A stretch of DNA of 11,270 bases from DATARH01 sp035604035. GTDB lineage: Bacteria > Pseudomonadota > Alphaproteobacteria > ATCC43930 > CGMCC-115725. Of this stretch, positions 5,964 through 11,270 are shown in pieces. Every line of letters begins with the position of its first letter. Positions within the stretch are counted from its first letter, which is position 1. The notes beneath the pieces are model-generated. The model had not been told where the DNA came from. It saw only the letters and a program-made list of their open reading frames with translations, and searched no databases. The translations under genes and the position numbers were made by a program. Location: positions 1-11,270 of the forward strand of contig DATNJF010000025.1 in the NCBI GenBank assembly GCA_035604035.1, in the 5' to 3' direction.

Positions 5964-6479
5964 CTAGTTTCGCTGCGACGTGTCGCCGCGGCAAGCGGAA
6001 GAAACGCCGGTCGAGCCGAAGCCGCCTTCCTGCCGCTCGCCGGCGACGGAAAACGCTTCGACCACAGCAAATTCCGGGCGCCCGATACGGGTGAAGACTA
6101 GCTGGGCGATGCGATCGCCAGGTTGGATTTCGACGGCACTGCTGCCCGGCGGGTTGCGGTTCCAGACCGAGATCAATAGTGGGCCTTCATAGTCGGCGTC
6201 GATAAGGCCCACCGCATTGCCGAGCACCAGGCCCTGCCGGTGCCCCAGCCCCGAGCGCGGCAGCACCAGCCCGCACCATTCCGGGTCGCCAATGCGAAAG
6301 GCGATGCCCGAGGACACCAGCACCGCCGGCGCCTGCGGCGCAACCGCGAGCGGCGCATCGAGGCAGGCATGTAAATCCAGGCCGGCGGCGAGGCTCGACC
6401 CGTAATGCGGAAAACCCCAGCCCGAGAGGCGCCTATCGAGAATTTTGAGCTCGACCTTCAATGGCGGCTCAGCGGGCAC
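5964..6479 (-). CDS. dut: dUTP diphosphatase (deoxyuridine triphosphatase)
   Basis: A trimeric cytoplasmic enzyme of 171 residues that hydrolyses dUTP to dUMP and pyrophosphate, keeping uracil out of DNA and feeding dTMP synthesis. All five family motifs are present: AAGLDLHA (31-38), PRSGLG (74-79), GNAVGLIDADYEG (87-99, with the catalytic aspartate at 94), PGDRIAQLV (120-128) and the flexible C-terminal RQEGGFGSTG (149-158). Thirteen residues follow motif 5, including Cys163, so the protein is longer than the usual 150 or so; the tail has no obvious role. The GTG start at 6479 overlaps the end of coaBC by 11 bp, pointing to coupled translation. A start at the TTG at 6461 is possible but would lose residues before KVELKIL. 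Confidence 0.93.
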   Translation of the reverse strand: MPAEPPLKVELKILDRRLSGWGFPHYGSSLAAGLDLHACLDAPLAVAPQAPAVLVSSGIAFRIGDPEWCGLVLPRSGLGHRQGLVLGNAVGLIDADYEGPLLISVWNRNPPGSSAVEIQPGDRIAQLVFTRIGRPEFAVVEAFSVAGERQEGGFGSTGVSSACRGDTSQRN

Positions 6480-7671
6480 CGAGCGCGGTAGCTATGCGCT
6501 CGGCGAGGCGGGCGGCGACATCGTGCTTCGTCATCGCCGGCCAATCCTCGACCCCATCGGTGCTGACCAGATGAATCGTATTGCTGTCGCCGCCGAACGT
6601 GCCGGTGCCCGGCGACACGTCGTTAGCGAGGATCCAGTCGCAACCCTTCTTCAGCCGCTTCGCCCTGGCGTTGGCGACGACGTTCTCGGTTTCGGCGGCA
6701 AAACCGATGACCAGCGCCGGCCGGTCGTTGCTGCGCCGCGCGATCGTCGCCAGGATGTCCGGGTTTTCGGCAAGCAGCAGCGATGGCGGGCCCTTGCCGT
6801 TCTTCTTAAGCTTCTGCGCGGCCACCGTCTCGACCCGCCAGTCCGACACCGCCGCCGCCATCACCGCGACATCGACCGGCAGGCTGGCTTCGGCCGCGGC
6901 CAGCATGTCGGCCGCACTCTCGACCGGCACCAGCCTGACCCCGGGCGGAGTTGGCTCCTGCGTCGGCCCGGAGACGAGGATCGTCTCGGCGCCGAGCACG
7001 GCCAGCGCCGCCGCGATGGCATGCCCCTGCTTGCCCGAGGAATGATTCGATAGATAGCGCACCGGGTCGATCGCCTCGCGCGTCGGGCCGCTCGTCACCA
7101 GCGCGCGACGGCCCGAGAGGCGCTGATCGGCGGTCAGGCACCGCTCGATCGCGGCGATGATCTCCATCGGCTCGGCCATCCGCCCCGAGCCAACCTCGCC
7201 GCAGGCGAGATCGCCCGCATTTGGGCCGACGCTGCGCACGCCGCGCGCCGCCAAGGTCGCCATGTTCGCCTGAGTCGCCGGGTGCGCCCACATCAGCGCG
7301 TTCATTGCCGGCGTGATGAGGATCGGCTTGTCCGAGGCGAGCAACGTCGTGGCGGCGAGATCGTCGGCCATCCCCGCCGCCATCCGTGCGATCAGGTTGG
7401 CGGTTGCCGGCGCCACGACCAGCAAATCGGCCTCGCGCGACAGTCGGATGTGGCCCATCTCGCTTTCGTCGGTCAGCGAGAACAGGTCGCCGTAGACCTT
7501 GTCCTCGCTGAGCGAGGCGACCGCGAGCGGCGTCACGAATTGCTCGGCCGCCTTGGTCATCACACAACGCACCGCCGCGCCGCGGTCGCGCAGTCGGCGG
7601 ATCAGCTCGAGGCTCTTATAGGCCGCGATGCCGCCCGAAATGATCAGCAGTATGCGCCGGCCTTCAAGCAC
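6469..7671 (-). CDS. coaBC: Bifunctional phosphopantothenoylcysteine decarboxylase / phosphopantothenate-cysteine ligase
   Basis: A bifunctional coenzyme A enzyme of 400 residues. CoaB joins 4'-phosphopantothenate to cysteine using CTP, and CoaC then decarboxylates the product to 4'-phosphopantetheine. The N-terminal flavoprotein (CoaC) domain spans about 5-180, with ISGGIAAYKS (11-20), catalytic His74 in GHIRLS, PAMNALMW (121-128) and Cys157 in ACGEVGSGRM. The CoaB domain, about 186-395, begins LVTSGPTREAIDPVRYLSNH and contains SSGKQG, AAAVSDWRV and the LKKNGKG lysine cluster. GTG 7671 is preferred because GGAGG lies six bases upstream and gives the normal length. A longer frame to 7761 would run 58 bp into ubiB with residues atypical of the family. 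It is 32 bp after ubiB and overlaps dut by 11 bp. Confidence 0.94.
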   Translation of the reverse strand: MLEGRRILLIISGGIAAYKSLELIRRLRDRGAAVRCVMTKAAEQFVTPLAVASLSEDKVYGDLFSLTDESEMGHIRLSREADLLVVAPATANLIARMAAGMADDLAATTLLASDKPILITPAMNALMWAHPATQANMATLAARGVRSVGPNAGDLACGEVGSGRMAEPMEIIAAIERCLTADQRLSGRRALVTSGPTREAIDPVRYLSNHSSGKQGHAIAAALAVLGAETILVSGPTQEPTPPGVRLVPVESAADMLAAAEASLPVDVAVMAAAVSDWRVETVAAQKLKKNGKGPPSLLLAENPDILATIARRSNDRPALVIGFAAETENVVANARAKRLKKGCDWILANDVSPGTGTFGGDSNTIHLVSTDGVEDWPAMTKHDVAARLAERIATALGAR

Positions 7672-7677
7672 TACCCG

Positions 7678-7682
7678 CCTCC
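7678..7682 (-). promoter_or_regulatory. Ribosome binding site deciding the coaBC start
   Basis: On the - strand GGAGG is followed by CGGGTA and then GTG 7671, an ideal six-base spacer. This selects 7671 over an upstream in-frame GTG at 7689 and over the longer frame that overlaps ubiB. Confidence 0.72.
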
Positions 7683-7703
7683 ATCCCACATCATCTAAGT
7701 ATG

Positions 7704-9260
7704 CTACCGGCCGAGTAAAAGCGCGACGGCGATTCCAAGAAGGCCTAGCCCCATCAGCCAAAGGGGGACGATGACCCAGAACCCCTCCGACCAGCGCCGC
7801 TCGGCATGCGCGGCAAGGGTCTCCGCGTGCAGCACGACACCCTCTTCCGACCAGGTCCTTACCAGCGTGCCGAGCTCCTTTACCAGCGGCGGGATGGCGT
7901 CCAGCACCGCTACGGCATCCTCGACCCGCTGGCGCAACAACGCTTCAGGCCCGCGATTGTCCTGCATCCATTGTTCGATTAGCGGCCGCGCCATCGCCCA
8001 GACGTTGACCGTGGGATCGAGCTGTCGCCCGACGCCTTCGACCAGAACCATCGTCTTCTGCAGCAGCAGAAGCTGCGGCTGGGCCTCCATCTCGAACTGC
8101 TCGGTGACGCGAAAGAGCTGCGCCAGAAGCCGGGCGATTGAGATTTCGGCGAGCGGCTTGCCGAGGATCGGCTCTCCGATCGAGCGGGCAGCCTGAGCGA
8201 AGTCATCGACCGAGCGATCCGGCGGGACATAGCCGGCCGCGAAATGCACCTCGGCGACGCGGCGATAATCGCCGGTCAGGAACCCCACGAGCATGTCGGC
8301 CAGGAAGAACCGCGTCTTGCGGTCGAGCCGTCCCATGATGCCGAAATCGACCACGGCGATCGCCTCGCCGGGCTCGACGAACATGTTTCCGGGATGCAGG
8401 TCGGCGTGAAAGAACCCGTCGCGAAACACCTGGTTGAAAAAAGCCTCTGCAGCCTTGGTCAGGAGCCCGCTGATATCGTGCCCGGCGGCGACCAGCGCCG
8501 CGCGGTCGTCGAAGCGGATGCCGGCGACACGGCCGGTCGTCAGGACCCCGCGGCCGGTGCGCCGCCAGTCGACTTTTGGCACATGGTATCCGGGGTCGCC
8601 GGCAAAATTCTCGGCGAGCTCAGAGGCCGCCGCCGCCTCAAAACGCAAATCCATCTCGAGCTCGACCGATTGCTCGAGGGTGCGCACGATTTCGATCGGC
8701 CTCAGCCGGCGCAATGCGGGCCGGGTCCGTTCGATGAGGTGCGCCAGCCAGCGCAACAGATCCAAATCGCGGTCGAATGCGCGGGCGATCCCGGGCCGCA
8801 GCACCTTTACCGCGACCTCCGCACCCTCGCTCGTCGTCGCGAAATGGACCTGGGCGATCGACGCGGCGGCGATGGGCACATCGTCGAAGGCCTGGAACAA
8901 GGCGGCGATCGGGCAGCCGAACTCGACTTCAATCAGCGCTCGCGCCTCGCGCGCCGGGAACGGCGGCAGCTTATCCTGCAACAGCGCCAAGTCGGCGGCG
9001 ATCTCGTCGCCGAGCAGGTCCGCGCGCGTCGCCAGCATTTGCCCCAGCTTGATGAAGGCCGGGCCGATCGCCTGAAACGCGGCGGCAAGGCGCTGACCCG
9101 GCCGATCGCTGCCGCCGCGCCGCCGCAACAGTCGCACCGCCCGCAACACCGGACGCAGCCCGATCGGCTCGAATAGGAACAGCGCGTCGTAGCGCGCCAG
9201 GGTCAGACCAATGCCGACGAGGCGCGCGACGTGGCGGACGCTGCGCAATAGCCCCAGCAC
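7704..9260 (-). CDS. ubiB: UbiB family protein kinase-like ATPase for ubiquinone biosynthesis
   Basis: A membrane-associated atypical kinase (ABC1/ADCK/UbiB family) of 518 residues. It acts as an ATPase needed for ubiquinone synthesis and probably helps deliver or extract lipid precursors. The family hallmarks are present: the KxGQ motif in FIKLGQMLATRADLL (69-83), the alanine-rich nucleotide loop AAASIAQVHFA (131-141), VAVKVLRPG with Lys152, the catalytic-loop equivalent HADLHPGNMF (285-294) and the DFG-like VDFGIMGRL (304-312). A hydrophobic segment near the C-terminus (about 494-516) is the expected membrane anchor. The GTG start at 9260 comes 8 bp after ubiE and has only a weak ribosome site (GAGCTGG), which fits coupling to ubiE translation. 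It is followed 32 bp later by coaBC. Confidence 0.93.
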   Translation of the reverse strand: MLGLLRSVRHVARLVGIGLTLARYDALFLFEPIGLRPVLRAVRLLRRRGGSDRPGQRLAAAFQAIGPAFIKLGQMLATRADLLGDEIAADLALLQDKLPPFPAREARALIEVEFGCPIAALFQAFDDVPIAAASIAQVHFATTSEGAEVAVKVLRPGIARAFDRDLDLLRWLAHLIERTRPALRRLRPIEIVRTLEQSVELEMDLRFEAAAASELAENFAGDPGYHVPKVDWRRTGRGVLTTGRVAGIRFDDRAALVAAGHDISGLLTKAAEAFFNQVFRDGFFHADLHPGNMFVEPGEAIAVVDFGIMGRLDRKTRFFLADMLVGFLTGDYRRVAEVHFAAGYVPPDRSVDDFAQAARSIGEPILGKPLAEISIARLLAQLFRVTEQFEMEAQPQLLLLQKTMVLVEGVGRQLDPTVNVWAMARPLIEQWMQDNRGPEALLRQRVEDAVAVLDAIPPLVKELGTLVRTWSEEGVVLHAETLAAHAERRWSEGFWVIVPLWLMGLGLLGIAVALLLGR

Positions 9261-9268
9261 GGGCCAGC

Positions 9269-10045
9269 TCAGAGCCGCCAGGCCGAATGCAACGCGGCGA
9301 TCCCGCCGGTCAGATTGCGAAACCGCACCTGTTCGAAACCGGCCGCTTCAATCAGCTCGCAGAGTTCTGCTTGCGGCGGAAACCGCCGAATGCTCTCGGC
9401 GAGGTAGGTATAGGCGTCGCGGTCGCCGGTAACGGCCTGGCCGATCAGCGGCAGCACGCGAAAGCTGTAGAGATCGTATGCGCCGGCAAGCCACGGCACG
9501 ACCATGGGCGCGAATTCGAGGCAGATGAACCGCCCGCCCGGTTTCAGCACCCGGCGCGCCTCGGCGAGGGCGCGCTCGATGTGGGTAACGTTCCTCAGGC
9601 CGAAGGCAATCGTGTAGAGGTCGGCGCTGCGATCGGCGACCGGCAGCGCCTCGGCGTCGCCGCACACCCATTCGAGGCCGGCAAGGATGCCATCGTCGAT
9701 CGCTCGGGCGCGGCCGATCTCGAGCATTTGCTCGTTGACGTCGCAAACAACGACCCCGCCGCCTTTCTCCGGATCGAGCCGCTTCATTGCCCGACAGGCG
9801 ATATCGCCGGTTCCACCAGCGACATCGATCAACTTCTGGCCTGCGCGCGGCGCGAGCCAGGCGATCATTTCAGCCTTCCACCAGCGATGGATGCCGCCGC
9901 TCATCAGGTCGTTCATCAGATCGTAGCGGCCGGCAACGCTATCGAACACCGCCCGTACCAGGGGCGCCTTTGCTCCGAGAGGTACGCGGCTGAAGCCGAA
10001 ATCCGCCTCAGCCTCAGGCTGTTCCCTTGTCTCTTGCCTACGCAT
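9269..10045 (-). CDS. ubiE: UbiE C-methyltransferase (ubiquinone/menaquinone)
   Basis: A class I SAM-dependent methyltransferase of 258 residues that C-methylates the benzoquinol ring during ubiquinone synthesis (and demethylmenaquinol in bacteria that make menaquinone). The N-terminus has VRAVFDSVAGRYDLMNDLMS, the SAM-binding glycine motif is DVAGGTGDIA (74-83), the acidic post-motif is VCDVNEQMLEIG (100-111), and GDAEALPV (129-136), AFGLRNVT and PGGRFICLEF (169-178) complete the UbiE/MenG signature. ATG 10045 begins MRRQETREQ; the frame stays open further upstream inside mutM, but that part is an antisense reading with no family resemblance. Only 19 bp separate this start from the divergent mutM start. 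It is the first gene of a probable ubiE-ubiB-coaBC-dut-rrf2 transcript. The ubiB neighbour favours a ubiquinone role. Confidence 0.94.
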   Translation of the reverse strand: MRRQETREQPEAEADFGFSRVPLGAKAPLVRAVFDSVAGRYDLMNDLMSGGIHRWWKAEMIAWLAPRAGQKLIDVAGGTGDIACRAMKRLDPEKGGGVVVCDVNEQMLEIGRARAIDDGILAGLEWVCGDAEALPVADRSADLYTIAFGLRNVTHIERALAEARRVLKPGGRFICLEFAPMVVPWLAGAYDLYSFRVLPLIGQAVTGDRDAYTYLAESIRRFPPQAELCELIEAAGFEQVRFRNLTGGIAALHSAWRL

Positions 10046-10064
10046 CGGGCAGGAAGATAGCCCC

Positions 10065-10892
10065 ATGCCCGAACTTCCCGAAGTCGAAACCGTCCGCCGC
10101 GGCCTGGCACTGAAGATGACCGGCCACCACATCACGCGCGCTGAGCTGCGCCGACAGGATTTACGCCGCCCGTTTCCGCCGATGCTGGCGAAACGCCTCA
10201 CCGGAGCGGCAGTCGGCAAGCTCAAGCGGCGCGGTAAGTACATCCTGATCGAGCTCGACGACACCGGGACGCTACTCCTGCATCTCGGCATGTCGGGACG
10301 GATCACGACGGGCGATGCGACAACCCTGCACGCGCGGCATGACCATGTGATCCTTACCCTGGACGACGGCACGGTGGTGCGCTTCAACGACGCGCGCCGC
10401 TTCGGTCTGATCGATTACATCAAGCGCGGCGAGGAGGGGGCGCACCCGCTCCTCGCCGCGATGGGGCCGGAGCCGCTCGAACCCGGTTTCGACGGCGAAT
10501 TCTTGGCCAAGGCGCTCGCCGGCAAGATGACGCCGATCAAGGCCGCGCTGCTTGATCAGCGCGTCGTCGCCGGGCTCGGCAACATTTATGTCTGCGAGGC
10601 GCTCTACCGCGCCGGCATCTCACCCCGGCGCCTTGCCGGCACCATCGCCGGCGTGCGGGCCGATAGGCTCGCCGCGGCAATCAAAAGCGTGCTCACCGAG
10701 GCGATCGAGGCGGGCGGCTCGTCGTTGCGCGATTATGTCCAAACCGACGGCGAGCTCGGCTATTTCCAGCATCATTGGGCGGTCTACGGTCGCGAGGGCG
10801 AGCCCTGCCCCGGCTGCACCTGCGCCGAGGGGGTCCGCCGTATCGTCCAGTCCGGCCGCTCGACATTCTTTTGCGCCAGAAAACAGCGCTGA
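10065..10892 (+). CDS. mutM: Formamidopyrimidine-DNA glycosylase with an atypical zinc finger
   Basis: A bifunctional DNA repair glycosylase/AP lyase of 275 residues that excises 8-oxoguanine and ring-opened purines. The N-terminus MPELPEVETVRRGL supplies the catalytic Pro2 and Glu3. KRRGKY carries the conserved beta-elimination lysine near 57-59, LLLHLGMSGR lies at about 70-79, and the helix-two-turn-helix region includes LLDQRVVAGLGNIYVCEALYRAGI. The C-terminal zinc finger is odd: C248 and C253 (four residues apart), then sixteen residues to C270, but the expected fourth ligand is Lys273 (CARKQR where CxxCQR is usual). An extra Cys251 is present. ATG 10065 has AGGAAG eight bases upstream. 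It diverges from ubiE and is followed 11 bp later by the enoyl-CoA hydratase gene. Activity should depend on whether the finger still binds zinc. Confidence 0.93.
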   Translation: MPELPEVETVRRGLALKMTGHHITRAELRRQDLRRPFPPMLAKRLTGAAVGKLKRRGKYILIELDDTGTLLLHLGMSGRITTGDATTLHARHDHVILTLDDGTVVRFNDARRFGLIDYIKRGEEGAHPLLAAMGPEPLEPGFDGEFLAKALAGKMTPIKAALLDQRVVAGLGNIYVCEALYRAGISPRRLAGTIAGVRADRLAAAIKSVLTEAIEAGGSSLRDYVQTDGELGYFQHHWAVYGREGEPCPGCTCAEGVRRIVQSGRSTFFCARKQR

Positions 10893-10903
10893 CGGAGGTG
10901 CCG

Positions 10904-11270
10904 ATGAGCGAACAGCATGAGAAGACCGTTCTGGTCGAGCGGCAGGGTGCGGTCGGCATCGTCCGGCTCAACCGCCCGTCGGCGCTCAACGCGCTCAATG
11001 CCAGGCTCATCGAGGAGCTTGGCGCTGCGCTCGATGACCTCGAATTCGATCCGGCGATCGGCGCCATCGTCCTTACCGGCAGCGAGCGCGCTTTTGCCGC
11101 CGGCGCCGACATCAAGGAGATGCAGGCAAAAACTTACGTCGAAGCCTACACCGAGGACTTCATCACCCGCGGCTGGGAGCGGGTCGGCCAGTGCCGCAAG
11201 CCGGTCATTGCCGCGGTCGGCGGTTTCGCGCTCGGCGGCGGCTGCGAGGTGGCAATGATGTGCGACATCG
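10904..11270 (+). CDS. Enoyl-CoA hydratase (crotonase family), N-terminal part, cut by window end
   Basis: The first 122 residues of a crotonase-fold enzyme that hydrates trans-2-enoyl-CoA to 3-hydroxyacyl-CoA in fatty-acid beta-oxidation. ATG 10904 has GGAGG five bases upstream and starts 11 bp after the mutM stop, so the two may be co-transcribed. The translation reads MSEQHEKTVLVERQGAVG, then IVRLNRPSALNALN (CoA-binding region), AFAAGADIKEM (about 62-72, first oxyanion-hole loop) and FALGGGCEVAMMCDI just before the window ends. The glutamate in that last motif corresponds to one of the two catalytic glutamates of mitochondrial enoyl-CoA hydratase; the second would lie beyond the window. 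These motifs favour a true short-chain hydratase over other crotonase enzymes, though the missing half prevents certainty. Confidence 0.9.
   Translation, partial: MSEQHEKTVLVERQGAVGIVRLNRPSALNALNARLIEELGAALDDLEFDPAIGAIVLTGSERAFAAGADIKEMQAKTYVEAYTEDFITRGWERVGQCRKPVIAAVGGFALGGGCEVAMMCDI

Noticed and set aside
8244..9176. 310-codon + strand open frame opposite ubiB
   Set aside because: Mirror of the ubiB coding frame in GC-rich DNA; no ribosome site and no motif.
10046..10387. Longer ubiE reading frame starting inside mutM
   Set aside because: The added 114 residues are antisense to mutM, Ser/Arg-rich and unlike any UbiE N-terminus.

Overview
The window is GC-rich DNA from what looks like an alphaproteobacterium, most likely related to Rhodospirillales. 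Three things point there: the gene order mutM | ubiE-ubiB-coaBC-dut with an enoyl-CoA hydratase beside mutM, the small exported bacterial-SH3 protein, and a MutM zinc finger with the Cys-x4-Cys spacing I associate with that class. This placement rests on recalled gene order and motifs, not on a database search.

Layout. The left end (1-197) is the tail of a DUF3501 protein. It is followed on the + strand by two overlapping single-domain chromate-transporter (CHR) genes (214-1304). Next comes a more AT-rich stretch (about 1305-2110) with two genes I do not recognise: a small protein with eight cysteines and a four-helix membrane protein, probably translated together from a candidate promoter at 1378-1406. 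From 2125 to 10045 almost everything lies on the - strand. Read in the direction of transcription the order is ubiE, ubiB, coaBC, dut, rrf2, then (after an interruption) cysK, a moeB-like E1 enzyme and an exported SH3 protein. The interruption is a single + strand gene, a TauD-type Fe(II)/2-oxoglutarate dioxygenase (4626-5471). At the right end mutM (+) starts 19 bp from ubiE (-) and is followed by an enoyl-CoA hydratase that runs off the window.

How the genes work together. ubiE and ubiB serve ubiquinone synthesis. coaBC makes 4'-phosphopantetheine for coenzyme A. dut and mutM keep uracil and oxidised purines out of DNA. cysK makes cysteine from O-acetylserine and sulfide, and its neighbour adenylates a sulfur-carrier protein. 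A Rrf2-type regulator without cluster-binding cysteines lies close by, so CymR-like control of sulfur metabolism is a reasonable guess. The dioxygenase may release sulfite from an organosulfonate, but its substrate cannot be read from the sequence.

Most of the window is ordinary housekeeping DNA. The points most worth a second look are the MutM zinc finger, which lacks its fourth cysteine; the unrecognised Cys-rich/membrane pair; the Rrf2-dioxygenase-CysK arrangement; and the very tight mutM/ubiE divergence. I saw no tRNA, rRNA, insertion sequence, CRISPR array or convincing strong terminator.
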